Below, in pieces: positions 17,699 to 27,455 of a DNA stretch of 64,000 bases. Made by a program: the position numbers and the translations under genes. Source of the DNA: Variovorax sp. RA8. GTDB lineage: Bacteria; Pseudomonadota; Gammaproteobacteria; Burkholderiales; Burkholderiaceae_C. The notes under the pieces are model-generated. The model was not told the DNA's origin and made no database searches. It was given only the letters and a program-made list of their open reading frames with translations. The stretch spans positions 1-64,000 of the forward strand of contig NZ_LR594663.1 in assembly GCF_901827175.1 (NCBI RefSeq), read 5' to 3'. Positions within the stretch are counted from its first letter, which is position 1, and every line of letters begins with the position of its first letter.

Positions 17699-19249
17699 AT
17701 GCGCACCGGAAAACAGTACCTGGAATCGCTCAACGACGGCCGCGTCGTCTGGGTCGGCAACCAGAAGATCGACAACGTCGCCACGCACCCCAAGACACGC
17801 GACTACGCGCAGCGCCACGCGGACTTCTACGACCTGCACCATCGTACCGACCTGCAGGAGGTGATGACCTTCGTGGACGAGGCAGGCGAGCGCCGCTCCA
17901 TGATGTGGTTCGGCCACCGCACCAAGGAGGAGCTCAAGCGCAAGCGCCGCTATCACGAGGCCGTGATGCGCGAGATGGCCGGCGCCTCCTTCCCCCGCAC
18001 GCCGGACGTCAACAACTACGTGCTCACCACCTACACCGATGACCCCTCGCCCTGGGAAAAGCAGTCGATCGGCACACCGGGCCAGCCGCTGGCGCAGCAC
18101 ATAGTGGATTTCGCCAAGTTTGTGCGCGACCGCGATCACAACTGCGCGCCCAACTTCGTCGATCCGCAGATGGACCGCTCGACCCCCGATGCGCAGGCGC
18201 GCTCGCCGGGACTGCGCGTCATCGAGAGAACCGACAAGGGCATCGTGGTCGACGGTGTAAAGGCGGTCTCCACCGGCACTGCCTTTGCGGACTGGGTGCA
18301 CATCGGCGTCTTCTTCCGGCCCGGCATTCCAAGCGACCAGATCATCTTTGCGGCAGTGCCCGTGGCCACCAAGGGCGTGTCGATCGTGTGCCGGGAAAGC
18401 CTCGTGAAGGAAGACCGCGTCGAGCACCCGCTGGCATCACAGGGCGACGAACTCGACGGCATGACGGTGTTCGACAAGGTCTTCATTCCCTGGTCGCACG
18501 TGTTCCACCTGGGCAACCCGGAGCATGCGAAGCTCTACCCGCAACGCGTGTTCGACTGGCTGCACTATCACGCGCTGGTGCGGCAAATGGTGCGCGCCGA
18601 GCTCATGGCGGGCCTGGCGGTGCTCATCACTGAGCACATCGGGACCAGCAAGATTCCGGCGGTGCAGACGCGCGTCGCCAAGCTGATCGGCTTCCACCAG
18701 GCCATGCTCGCTCATGTGGTGGCGTCCGAGGAGTTGGGCTTCCACACGCCGGGAGGTCTCTACAAACCCAACATCCTGATCTACGACTTCGGCCGGGCGC
18801 TGTACCTCGAGAACTTCTCGCAGATGATTTACGAGCTGGTCGACCTGTCGGGGCGCAGCGCCCTGCTCTTCGCCACCGAGGACCAGTGGGAGGACTCCAA
18901 GCTCAACACGGTCTTCGAGAAGATGAACAGCGGTCCGGTGGGCCGGCCCAAGGACCGGCTGCGCATTGGCCGGGTGATCCGCGATCTCTTCCTGACCGAT
19001 TGGGGCAATCGCCTCTTCGTATTCGAGAACTTCAACGGAACTCCGCTTCAGAGCATCCGCATGTTGACCATGCAGCGGGCCGAGTTCTCGGGGTCCGGCA
19101 CCTATGGGAAGCTGGCACGCCAGGTCTGCGGGATTGAAGCCGTGGAGGAAGACAACACCGAGTACAAGGCCACGGCGGACTATGCGAAGGCAATGGATGC
19201 TGCCCGACACCAGGAGCAGCTCTCATTGAGCGGCACCCTGTCCATCTGA
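17699..19249 (+). CDS. tcpA: FADH2-dependent phenol monooxygenase (TcpA/HadA-like)
   Basis: 516 aa, HpaB/PvcC family, the oxygenase of a two-component system. Conserved stretches include [56 protein letters not shown] and [19 protein letters not shown]. From memory these match 2,4,6-trichlorophenol monooxygenases of Cupriavidus and Ralstonia closely, including length. The expected reaction is para-hydroxylation of (halo- or nitro-)phenols with loss of the substituent, giving hydroxyquinol or chlorohydroxyquinol. The exact substrate is inferred from the following genes. Confidence 0.87.
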   Translation: MRTGKQYLESLNDGRVVWVGNQKIDNVATHPKTRDYAQRHADFYDLHHRTDLQEVMTFVDEAGERRSMMWFGHRTKEELKRKRRYHEAVMREMAGASFPRTPDVNNYVLTTYTDDPSPWEKQSIGTPGQPLAQHIVDFAKFVRDRDHNCAPNFVDPQMDRSTPDAQARSPGLRVIERTDKGIVVDGVKAVSTGTAFADWVHIGVFFRPGIPSDQIIFAAVPVATKGVSIVCRESLVKEDRVEHPLASQGDELDGMTVFDKVFIPWSHVFHLGNPEHAKLYPQRVFDWLHYHALVRQMVRAELMAGLAVLITEHIGTSKIPAVQTRVAKLIGFHQAMLAHVVASEELGFHTPGGLYKPNILIYDFGRALYLENFSQMIYELVDLSGRSALLFATEDQWEDSKLNTVFEKMNSGPVGRPKDRLRIGRVIRDLFLTDWGNRLFVFENFNGTPLQSIRMLTMQRAEFSGSGTYGKLARQVCGIEAVEEDNTEYKATADYAKAMDAARHQEQLSLSGTLSI

Positions 19250-19268
19250 ACGCCAGGAGTCACAAGTC

Positions 19269-19859
19269 ATGCCCGCTACGCATTATCACGACATCCTGTT
19301 TCGCCAGGCACGCAGTCACAACGGTTGGAGCGAACAGTCCATTTCGGACCACAAGCTTCGCGAGCTTTACGAACTCATGAAGTGGGGTCCGACCTCGGTC
19401 AACTGCTCTCCGGCGCGTATCGTGTTCGTCCGGACGCCGGAGGCCAAGGCCCGACTGAAGGACGCATTGAGTCCAGGCAACGTGGACAAGGCGATGAGCG
19501 CACCGGTGATCGCCATCATTGGCTACGACACTCGCTTTTACGAACAACTGCCTCGGCTCTTTCCTCACAACCCGGCGGTCAAGAGCTGGTTCGAAGGCGA
19601 GGCAAAGGACGGCTTTGCGCAGACAACCGCGTTGCGCAACAGCAGCCTGCAAGGCGGGTACCTGATCGCGGCGGCACGCGCCCTCGGCTTGGATTGCGGA
19701 CCGATGTCCGGATTCGACAACGCGAAGGTCGACGCGGCCTTCTTCGCTGGAAGCACGGTCAGGTCGAACTTCATCTGCGCCCTGGGCCACGGCGATCCGG
19801 TCAAGCTTCACGCACGCGGACCGCGGCTTTCGTTCGAGGAAGCCTGTACGTTGTCCTGA
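19269..19859 (+). CDS. tcpB: Nitroreductase-family quinone reductase-like protein (TcpB/HadB-like)
   Basis: 196 aa of the RutE/HadB nitroreductase branch: [59 protein letters not shown]-dependent; proposed to reduce quinone products of the monooxygenase back to quinols. It lies 19 bp after the monooxygenase gene and 27 bp before the reductase gene, within one operon. Confidence 0.83.
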   Translation: MPATHYHDILFRQARSHNGWSEQSISDHKLRELYELMKWGPTSVNCSPARIVFVRTPEAKARLKDALSPGNVDKAMSAPVIAIIGYDTRFYEQLPRLFPHNPAVKSWFEGEAKDGFAQTTALRNSSLQGGYLIAAARALGLDCGPMSGFDNAKVDAAFFAGSTVRSNFICALGHGDPVKLHARGPRLSFEEACTLS

Positions 19860-19886
19860 TGCACGTCCAAGAAAGAAGGTGTTCCC

Positions 19887-20963
19887 GTGAAACGCTTCGT
19901 GCACACGGTCTTGTCTCAGCGCGTCGTTTTCGGGGCGGGGACATTTGCGGAGCTCGGCGACGAGCTCACGCGCTTCGATGGCCAGCGCGCCCTGGTGCTG
20001 AGCACGCCGGATCAGCGATTGCTGGCGCAAGCCACCGCCGCCAAGCTCGGTGCGAAAGCAGTCGGCGTCTTCGACCGAGCCGCGATGCATGTTCCCATCG
20101 AGACTGTTGACGCCGCCAGGTCGTTTGCAAGATCTCTAGGGGCCGACTGCGTGGTGGCCGTTGGAGGCGGTTCGACCATCGGGCTGGCGAAGGCCCTGGC
20201 CTTGGAGCCCGGGCTGCGTGTGGTTGCAGTCCCCACGACCTATGCAGGTTCGGAAATGACGCCGATCTACGGCATCACGGAATCCGGGGCGAAGCGGACG
20301 GGCCGCGATCCCCGCGTGCTGCCGTCTACCGTCATCTATGACCCGGACCTTACCCGTTCCCTGCCGGCGGCGACCAGCGTCATGAGCGGCATCAACGCGG
20401 TCGCCCACGCCGCGGAGGCGTTGTACGCGGTCGACCGGAGCCCGATCACGGACCTCCTAGCGCAAGAAGGGATTGCAGCGCTCGCCCGAGCCGTTCCGGT
20501 ACTGGCACGGTCAATGGCTGACGTCTCTGCGGTCCAGGAGCAAGCGCGAGTAGACGCGCTCTATGGTGCCTGGTTGTGCGGCTCGGTACTGGGCAGCGTC
20601 AGCCTAGCCTTGCACCACAAGCTCTGCCATATCCTGGGCGGTAGCTTCGACCTGCCACATGCGCACACTCATGCGATAGTGCTGCCCCACGCGCTGGCGT
20701 ACAACGCCGCTGCGGCGCCAGATGCCATGAGGAAGATTCGACGCGCTTTGGGCGGGGAAAGCGCTGCGCAAGGGGCCTACGACCTTGCCGCCGGCGCAGG
20801 CCTTTCCATGGCCATGCGCGATATCGGTTTCAAGGCCGAGGACCTCGATAGTGCCTGCCGCCTCGCTCTCGAGCATCCGTACCCAAATCCCAGAGCGCTC
20901 GAGCCCCGCGCGATCCGTCAACTGCTGCAGGACGCCTTCGATGGCGTCCGGCCCGTTCGCTGA
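19887..20963 (+). CDS. tcpD: Maleylacetate reductase
   Basis: 358 aa, iron-containing-alcohol-dehydrogenase fold of maleylacetate reductases: VVAVGGGSTIGLAKALALEP, VPTTYAGSEMTPIYGITESG, ALHHKLCHILGGSFDLPHAH. It reduces (chloro)maleylacetate to 3-oxoadipate with NAD(P)H. Its gene precedes the ring-cleavage gene here, whereas as I recall tcpC precedes tcpD in JMP134. Confidence 0.9.
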   Translation: MKRFVHTVLSQRVVFGAGTFAELGDELTRFDGQRALVLSTPDQRLLAQATAAKLGAKAVGVFDRAAMHVPIETVDAARSFARSLGADCVVAVGGGSTIGLAKALALEPGLRVVAVPTTYAGSEMTPIYGITESGAKRTGRDPRVLPSTVIYDPDLTRSLPAATSVMSGINAVAHAAEALYAVDRSPITDLLAQEGIAALARAVPVLARSMADVSAVQEQARVDALYGAWLCGSVLGSVSLALHHKLCHILGGSFDLPHAHTHAIVLPHALAYNAAAAPDAMRKIRRALGGESAAQGAYDLAAGAGLSMAMRDIGFKAEDLDSACRLALEHPYPNPRALEPRAIRQLLQDAFDGVRPVR

Positions 20964-20984
20964 GATCATTTCAAGGAGACAACC

Positions 20985-21818
20985 ATGCGCAACATCACCC
21001 GAGAGAACATCACCCAGGCTGTGCTGCAAAGCCTGTCCGACACACCAGACCCCAGGCTGAGGCGGGTCTTCCGTAGCTTGGTGCTGCATCTGCACGCCTT
21101 CGCGCGCGATGTCGAGCTCACGGAAACGGAATGGTTTGCCGGTATCCAGTTCCTCACGGCGACGGGCCAGAAATGCGACGACAAGCGACAGGAGTTCATC
21201 CTGCTCAGCGACGTGCTGGGGCTCTCGATGCTCACAGTTGCGATGAACAACGACAAACCCGCTGGCTGCACGGAGTCGACCGTGTTCGGCCCTTTCTACG
21301 TTGAAGGCGCGCCGCAATGCGAGCATGGCGAAGACATTGCCCGCGGGGCAGTCGGCGAGCCCTGCGAAGTCACTGCGTCCGTTCGCGGCCTTGATGGGAC
21401 GCCGGTCGCGAACGCGGTCGTCGATGTCTGGCAAGCCGATGCCGAAGGTCGGTACGACGTCCAGCGCCCGGAGCTGGATCATGCCCAAGGACGGGGGCAG
21501 TTTCGTACGGATGCGGAAGGACGGCTGCATTTTCGAACTGTTCTCGCCGAGGCATACCCGATTCCGGTCGATGGCCCGGTGGGAAGATTCCTGGGCGCCG
21601 CCAATCGCCACCCCTGGAGACCTGCACATCTGCACTTCATGATTCAAGCGCCGGGTTACGAAACCCTGATCACCCATGTATTCAGGGACGGCGATGCTTA
21701 CCTGGACTCCGACGCGGTGTTCGGGGTACGGCAGTCGCTGGTCGCGCCGTGGACCCGCCGGCTGGAAGGCGGCCATGCGCTCCACTACGATTTCGTGCTC
21801 GGTGCGCGGCCGGCTTGA
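20985..21818 (+). CDS. tcpC: Hydroxyquinol 1,2-dioxygenase (intradiol)
   Basis: 277 aa. Probable Fe(III) ligands Tyr157 (GRYDVQ), Tyr191 (EAYPIP), His215 and His217 (WRPAHLHF) are all present. The N-terminal helical dimerisation domain (about 1-95) and GCTESTVFGPFYVEGAP match the hydroxyquinol branch of intradiol dioxygenases. It cleaves hydroxyquinol or 6-chlorohydroxyquinol to (chloro)maleylacetate, the substrate of the preceding reductase. Confidence 0.92.
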   Translation: MRNITRENITQAVLQSLSDTPDPRLRRVFRSLVLHLHAFARDVELTETEWFAGIQFLTATGQKCDDKRQEFILLSDVLGLSMLTVAMNNDKPAGCTESTVFGPFYVEGAPQCEHGEDIARGAVGEPCEVTASVRGLDGTPVANAVVDVWQADAEGRYDVQRPELDHAQGRGQFRTDAEGRLHFRTVLAEAYPIPVDGPVGRFLGAANRHPWRPAHLHFMIQAPGYETLITHVFRDGDAYLDSDAVFGVRQSLVAPWTRRLEGGHALHYDFVLGARPA

Positions 21819-21828
21819 GGGCGTCCAA

Positions 21829-23196
21829 ATGCGCAATGCATCAAGTGCCCCGCGCGTGATAGACGTCGACGCAAGTATCGATGCTTCCCCCGTTGGCCGC
21901 CACCTGCTGCTCATTGGGGTGCTCTGTTCGCTGGTGGCGCTGCTCGACGGCTTCGACACTCTCGCCATCACCTACGCGGCGCCCCAGATTGCGCAGGCGT
22001 GGAAGCTGCCGAAGGAGGCGTTCGGGCCGATCTTCGCCGCCCACTATGCGGGGGCAGCATTGGGCGCCGGGCTGTTCGGACTGCTGGCCGATCGGATCGG
22101 GCGACGCCCTGCAATCCTCGCGGCGACCGCGACCTTCGGTCTGTTCGCGCTGGCAACGCCGCTCAGCGAAGGCGTCGTCGCCTTGCTGATCGTGCGCGGC
22201 CTGACCGGCCTAGGCCTCGGCGGCGCGCTGTCGAACGTGATCGCCCTGGTGTCGGAATATGCACCGGCCCGCGTACGCGCCACGATGGTCAGCGTCATGT
22301 ACGCGGCCTTTCCGCTGGGCGGTGTCATCGGCGGACCGCTGTCCGCCCACGTACTGGCCCAGCACGGGTGGCAGGCGGTGTTCGTCATCGGCGGCTTGGC
22401 GCCCCTTGCATTGCTGGCAGCGCTATGGTTCCTGCTACCGGAATCGGTGCGCTTCCTCGCTGCCCGGCAAGCGCCTGCCGACCTCATTGCAGCACAGCTG
22501 CGGCGCGTAGATCGAAGTCGCGACTTCGGCAACCATGATCGCTATGTACTGGCGGCCGCCGCCCCGCAGAGCCACGGCGCGTTGCGGCAGATCCTTTCCG
22601 GCGATCACTTGCGCAGTAGCCTCATGCTGGGAGCCGCCTCGTTCGTGACCCAGATGGTCATCGTGTACATCATCACCTGGATGCCCACGCTGCTGCTGGC
22701 CAGCGGCCTGGACCTGAGTCAGGCGATCTGGACCTCGGCCACGTTCTCGCTGGGCGGCATCGTGGGCTCCCTGCTGCTCGCACGAATCATCGACCGCGTC
22801 GACGCGCCTTGGCCACTCACCACAGCTTTTGCCGCCTCCGGCTTCGCGATCGCGGCCGTCGGTCTTGGCCCTTCGGAAAGGATCGTGCTCCTCGCGGCTG
22901 TCGCCCAAGCCGGGGGACTGATCGTCGGCGCCCAGGTCAACCTGAGCGCCTACTGTGCGACCGTCTACCCGACCGAAATCCGATCGACCGGCCTTGGCTG
23001 GATCATTGGCCTCGGACGAATCGGCGCGATCTGCGGCGCGCTGCTGGGCACCGCTTTCGTCGCCTTAGACCTGACCTTGCCCTGGCAGTACGGCATCAGC
23101 GGCCTGGCGGCGCTTTGCACCGCACTGCTGGTCCACATGGCGAGGCGCAAGCGCGGCAGGGCCGTCGCAATATCAGTGTCCGCCGACGCCCGCTAG
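21829..23196 (+). CDS. MFS transporter, aromatic acid:H+ symporter family
   Basis: 455 aa with twelve predicted membrane segments. Family motifs: ALLDGFDTLAITYAAPQIA (the DGxD element of AAHS carriers), GLLADRIGRRPAILA (MFS loop 2-3) and SEYAPARVRATMVSVMYAAF. The start at 21829 lies 10 bp after the dioxygenase stop. It is the last gene of the operon and a likely uptake permease for an aromatic acid or phenol. Confidence 0.88.
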   Translation: MRNASSAPRVIDVDASIDASPVGRHLLLIGVLCSLVALLDGFDTLAITYAAPQIAQAWKLPKEAFGPIFAAHYAGAALGAGLFGLLADRIGRRPAILAATATFGLFALATPLSEGVVALLIVRGLTGLGLGGALSNVIALVSEYAPARVRATMVSVMYAAFPLGGVIGGPLSAHVLAQHGWQAVFVIGGLAPLALLAALWFLLPESVRFLAARQAPADLIAAQLRRVDRSRDFGNHDRYVLAAAAPQSHGALRQILSGDHLRSSLMLGAASFVTQMVIVYIITWMPTLLLASGLDLSQAIWTSATFSLGGIVGSLLLARIIDRVDAPWPLTTAFAASGFAIAAVGLGPSERIVLLAAVAQAGGLIVGAQVNLSAYCATVYPTEIRSTGLGWIIGLGRIGAICGALLGTAFVALDLTLPWQYGISGLAALCTALLVHMARRKRGRAVAISVSADAR

Positions 23197-23387
23197 CTCG
23201 GCAAGCTTCTGATGTTCTGATGTTGCGCAACTGCGCGTCGAGAGCTCGAACTCATCGACCTCATCTGCTGCCCTCGGCGCGAACCAACATCTCACGGCCG
23301 GCCGCATTTAGGAGGATAAAGCGAACTTCGCCCAGAATGCTGATGGCCAGTGTGCCGTCCGAATCAGTCCCGCAGGCCGTCCTTGCC

Positions 23388-23798
23388 CTACTCTGACACC
23401 ATCCCGGCGACGAGGTGCTTCACCATCAAGCGCGTGTCCGTCCATTCCATGCTCCGCGACATGCAGGGGAAGACGATCATGCCGTGGACTGCCGCCATCA
23501 GGATGTTGGCCGCGAGGTGCGATGGCATCGGCGGACGCGCGAGTGTCTGGGAGTACTCGTCCACAGTCCGGTAGTACAGCTGCAGGCTGTCCTGCGCGGC
23601 GGGCGATTGGCCGAAGGGCACACCGCTGCTGCTCACCGCCAACGAACGCCGCACGCTCGGCGCAGGAAAGATCACGAGGAACTCCTCCATATACTCCAGC
23701 CAGTAGTCAGCGGTGCCGGTGAAGAGCTTGAGGACACGCCTCGCCGGGCTGCGCACCCGTGCAAGCAGCTGGCGCAACTGCTCCGTGGCGGCATGCAT
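23388..23798 (-). pseudogene. TetR-family regulator, C-terminal part only
   Basis: 136 codons of the ligand-binding half: LFTGTADYWLEYMEEFLVIF, FPAPSVRRSLAV and ILMAAVHGMIVFP. The N-terminal DNA-binding helices that should precede it (beyond about 23800) are absent and replaced by unrelated sequence. It cannot bind DNA as it stands. Confidence 0.6.
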
Positions 23799-23991
23799 GT
23801 CGTGCCCCCATGTGGCCTGCGCCCCAATGGCTCCGGCGAGCGGATGGGAGACGAGAAGCCGGATTCAGCAGTCGAGCTGGACCACCTATGCGCCAGAGCG
23901 AAGAAGCGGCGGGCGCACGATATGCCGTCCCGCCCAGCATGTCAGCTATGCGGCGAAGTCCGCGGCGCAGCTGCGGTCCCTTCGGATGGAC

Positions 23992-24579
23992 CTATCGCCG
24001 ACTTCCGAAGGGTGCCTGGCCGCGCCAGTGCCGCACGAGCAGCCAACCCCCAGCCAACCCGCCCAGATGTGCGAAGTGCGCGACGCCGGCGAAGCTGCCG
24101 GTGACGCCGAACAGCAGTTCCAGCGTACAGTGCGACGAACAGCGGCGCAGGCATCGGGATCGGCGGGATCAGCGGCATGATCTTGCGTGTGGGAACACCA
24201 TTGCGAAGGCAACCAGGATGCCGAAGAGACCGCCCGAGGCGCCGACGGTCGGATACACGCTGCCGCTCATGGTGGCCACCCCAAGTTTCGCCACTGCCGC
24301 GCCGAGTACGCTCACGACATAGAGCATCAAGAGGCGCTTCGGTCCCCAGACACGCTCGAGGTCCGCGCCGAACATCCACAGGCCGAACATGTTGAACGCG
24401 AGGTGCGAAATGCTGCCGTGCAGGGAGGCGTAGGTCACCGCCTGCAACGGCCAGAAGGCACCCGAGCCTATCGGCCACAACGCCAGTGTGCCGGTGAGGC
24501 CCTCCGACAGGCTCTGAGCCAGGAATGCAATGACGCTGGTGAGGATCAGCGCCAGGACGGCGGGAGGCAAGGAAGACAT
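23992..24579 (-). pseudogene. Rhomboid-family intramembrane serine protease, two frameshifts
   Basis: Starts MSSLPPAVLALILTSVIAFL. Family features: LHGSISHLAFNMFGLWMFG, the catalytic serine in VGASGGLFG, and the catalytic histidine in VAHFAHLGGLAGGWLLVRHW. These parts lie in different frames. The frame changes near 24190 (after FAMVFP) and again near 24124 (after ALYA). All catalytic elements survive, so the damage looks recent; sequencing error could also explain it. Confidence 0.75.
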
Positions 24580-25007
24580 CCGGTCGACTCTTTTCAGCGA
24601 AAAGAGCGATTCGACCAGAAATTGAGGGCCCGTCGCGCCAAACCGTGGGAGCCATGGATTGTCTCGCAAGGCTCAGAAAGGTGCCCGGTGCAGAGATGGG
24701 GAGTGCGACCCACCTCTGCGTATCGGTCCGGCAAAGTCATCTGAAACCGGGGCTGAGGGCAGAAAAGATCGCGTGTACCCAACTTAGTGGACGGGTGGAC
24801 ATGATGACACGACGGAAAACGGCGGCGCTACAGCGCGGCCTTGAGGCTCAGATAATGGCGGCGTGCAACGACTCTGGCGCGCGCTGGACAGGGTATCGAT
24901 GGCGTATGGCATCGAAACCAATCTAGTGAACAGGCCCGAAACCAACTCGCGACGGGAGATGGTCACGCCCGCCGAGGAGCCTTACCCTCGTACTAGACTT
25001 GTTCATC
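24580..25007. other. Non-coding leader region of the sigma factor gene
   Basis: About 430 bp between the divergent rhomboid pseudogene and the sigma factor. No gene was recognised and no ECF41-type TGTCACA...CGTC promoter was seen here, so autoregulation of the sigma factor is not evident. Confidence 0.4.
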
Positions 25008-25916
25008 ATGTCGTCCGCCTCTACCGAATTGTTCTCGAACGTGCGTCCCAGGCTGATGGCTATTGGCTATCGCATGCTTTCGTCCGTACAGGAGGCGGAG
25101 GATTTGGTGCAAGACGCATGGTTGCGCTGGCATGAGAAGACGAAGTCGTCCCAAGTCCATGTCTTGAATGCCGAAGCTTGGCTCGTGACCGTGACTACGC
25201 GGATGGCGATTGACCGTCTTCGGGCGGCCAAGCTACGAAGAGCCACGTATGAGGGCGCTTGGTTCCCCGAGCCGCTTTTGGAGCAGGCGCCGACCACGCC
25301 TGAACAGGCATGTGAGACCGCCGACGATGTGTCTATCGCCTTCCTGATACTTCTGGACTGCCTGTCGCCGGAAGCGCGGGCCGCCTTTTTGCTGCGTGAG
25401 GTGTTCGACGCTGAGTACGAGCAAATAGCCGAGGCCATTGGACGAAGCGAAGCTTCCGCCCGGCAGATTGTCCATAGAGCCAAGCGACGGCTTGAGAACG
25501 CACGCGGATCGGCGGACACGAAAGCCTTGCCAATGCCCGCACCGGCTCAGCTGGAACTGTTGCGACGCCTCGTTCAAGCCATCTCGAGCGGTAACCTTGA
25601 AGGCATAAAGATGCTGCTCGCAGCGGAAGCGGAGATGCTGGGCGACTTTGGCGACGTCAGGCCAAGCTTCACGGGGCCTTTGTTTGGAGCTCAACGCATC
25701 GCTCAGCTTTACTACGCCACGCATCTCCGCCACGGTGACGCCATGCGACTTGAGCTGGCCATGCTAAATGGCGAATGGGCGCTCCTGCGCTACCTCGATG
25801 GTGCGCTTGACTCCGTACAGACTTTCGAGTTCACCGATGTTCAGGTCGCTCGGGTTCGCATCCAGCGGAATCCGGTGAAGTTGGCACCGTTGAAGCAAAG
25901 GCTACTCGTTTCCTGA
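25008..25916 (+). CDS. ECF41-type (SigJ-like) sigma factor with fused C-terminal domain
   Basis: 302 aa. Region 2 includes VQEAEDLVQDAWLRWHE and ARTRMAID-like TTRMAIDRLRAAKL. Region 4 includes FDAEYEQIAEAIGRSEASAR and QIVHRAKRRLE. A SnoaL/NTF2-like extension (about residues 185-300) replaces an anti-sigma factor. The linker shows AWFPEP (compare WLPEP), the tail RNPVKLAPL (compare NPDKL), and GDFGDVR stands where DGGGR/K is usual. I prefer the ATG at 25008 over the in-frame TTG at 24999. The adjacent peroxidase-like gene at 26060 is the classic ECF41 partner. Confidence 0.9.
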   Translation: MSSASTELFSNVRPRLMAIGYRMLSSVQEAEDLVQDAWLRWHEKTKSSQVHVLNAEAWLVTVTTRMAIDRLRAAKLRRATYEGAWFPEPLLEQAPTTPEQACETADDVSIAFLILLDCLSPEARAAFLLREVFDAEYEQIAEAIGRSEASARQIVHRAKRRLENARGSADTKALPMPAPAQLELLRRLVQAISSGNLEGIKMLLAAEAEMLGDFGDVRPSFTGPLFGAQRIAQLYYATHLRHGDAMRLELAMLNGEWALLRYLDGALDSVQTFEFTDVQVARVRIQRNPVKLAPLKQRLLVS

Positions 25917-25933
25917 GCTTGGGGTCAAACGCG

Positions 25934-25970
25934 CCGCCACCAGGTACCTGAGGCCTGGGGCGGTCTTTTT
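25934..25970 (+). terminator. Rho-independent terminator after the sigma factor gene
   Basis: Stem CCGCCACCAGG / CCTGGGGCGG (one bulge) with a short loop, followed by TCTTTTT. It starts about 18 bp after the sigma factor stop and would uncouple it from the downstream gene. Confidence 0.65.
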
Positions 25971-25978
25971 CCAGCGGC

Positions 25979-26005
25979 TGTCACAACGCAATCATGTCAA
26001 ACGTC
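25979..26005 (+). promoter_or_regulatory. ECF41-type promoter
   Basis: TGTCACA at 25979-25985, exactly 16 bp, then CGTC at 26002-26005. This equals the -35/-10 pattern published for ECF41 sigma factors, as I recall it. The next gene starts 55 bp downstream of the CGTC. Confidence 0.8.
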
Positions 26006-26059
26006 TTGGGATCAGGTTGCTCCTGCAGCCCCCTAGTCTCAACTTGAAGAAAGCGTTAC

Positions 26060-26509
26060 ATGACCCGCGCAGTTTGGTTTCAAGCATCTCCGGAAGGCGC
26101 CAAGGCCATCGGTGGCCTGCATCACTTCATCACCTCTGGCACGTCGTTGCCAAGCCAGCTTATCCATCTGGTGTTCCTGCGAGTCTCGCAGATCAATGGC
26201 TGTGCCCACTGCATCGACATCCATACCCGTGACCTGATGACTGGCGGAATGTCGGTTGAAAAAGTGGTTCTCGTCCCGGTGTGGCACGAAGCGGAGTACC
26301 TGTTCTCGGAGCAAGAGCGAGCGGCCCTCGCCTGGTCCGAGGAGGTCACCCTCGTCAGCGAAACACATGCTTCCGATGAAGCCTACGAGGCGGCGTTGGC
26401 AGTGTTCGGCGAGAAGGACTTGGTCAACCTGACCCTCACCATCGCAGCGATGAACGCCATCAACCGCATGGGCATCAGCTTCCGCATGAAGCCGCGGGCG
26501 AAAGCTTAA
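26060..26509 (+). CDS. AhpD/carboxymuconolactone decarboxylase-family protein (ECF41 target)
   Basis: 149 aa of the alkylhydroperoxidase-like CMD fold. The redox motif is INGCAHCIDIHTRDLM (CxxC with downstream His), and the tail is LTIAAMNAINRMGIS. It probably reduces peroxides or acts as a thiol redox protein. It is preceded by an ECF41-type promoter and by the sigma gene, so it is the probable direct target. Confidence 0.88.
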   Translation: MTRAVWFQASPEGAKAIGGLHHFITSGTSLPSQLIHLVFLRVSQINGCAHCIDIHTRDLMTGGMSVEKVVLVPVWHEAEYLFSEQERAALAWSEEVTLVSETHASDEAYEAALAVFGEKDLVNLTLTIAAMNAINRMGISFRMKPRAKA

Positions 26510-26567
26510 CGGCTGCGGAGCTCAGCTCCGTTGGCTGAGCTTGGGGGTTCCATCCAGCGATGCGGCA

Positions 26568-27455
26568 TCAACTTTCCGATCTGGCTGGCCGGCTGCGTCG
26601 GCAGCCGCTCAGGAAGCGCGCGGGCATCAAACCTCGTGCAGATGCGCCGGCTACGACGTGACGCTGGAGCCATCGGTGTGGCAATAGCTCCTCGATCTGC
26701 GCGGCAGACTGCGTTGGCAGCCTGGTCAGTACGTCCTTGAGATAGGCGTACGGGTCGAGCCCGTTCAGCTTGGCCGAGTGCAGCAAGCTCATTACGGCCG
26801 CGGCGCGCTGGCCGGCGCGAAGCGAGCCCGCGAACAGCCAGTTCGATCTGCCAATGGCAATCGGCCGGATTTGGTTCTCCACGCGGTTGTTGTCCGCCGG
26901 CAGATCGCCGTCATCGATGTACCGCGTCAGCGCCTGCCAGCGCTTCAAGCTGTAGTCGATGGCCTTGGCCGTCGCCGATCCGTTGGGCACGAGTCGGCGC
27001 TGCTGGACCAGCCATTGATGCAGGGCTTGGGCGACTGGGTTGGCTTTCTCCCGGCGTATTCGCAGTCGATCATCGGGCTGGAGGTCCTGAACTTCGCGCT
27101 CGACGTCGTACAGCGTCTTGAAGAACTTCAGCGCCTGCTCGCCGATCTGGCTGCCGTGGTTGGCCCACAGCTCATGGAACTTGCGTCGCGAGTGGGCCAG
27201 GCAGCCGGCCTCGGTCACGCCCAACTCGAAGGAGGCCTTGTAGCCGGAGAAGTCGTCGCAGACGAGCTTGCCGCGCCAGCCTTGATGCCCCGCTGCGTCC
27301 AGCGCCAGGAAGTCCCGCACGTACTGGCCGCCACGCCCCTCGGCGAAGTCAAACACGACCGCCCTGAAGTCGTCGTAGCTCGTGGTGCAGTAGGTCCAGA
27401 CATAGGCCTTGTGGGTCTTTTTGTTGCCCGGCTTCCCATTGTTCCAACGCAGAAC
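26568..27455 (-). pseudogene. IS66-family transposase (TnpC), 5'-truncated
   Basis: About 290 codons of the C-terminal half: THKAYVWTYCTTSYDDFRAV, DDFSGYKASFELGVTEAGCL, AHSRRKFHELW, DDGDLPADNNRVENQIRPIA and SNWLFAGSLRAGQRAAAVMS. The zinc-finger and N-terminal parts, tnpA and tnpB are missing. Homology begins near 27455, where it meets an unrelated gene of the same strand. Confidence 0.85.
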
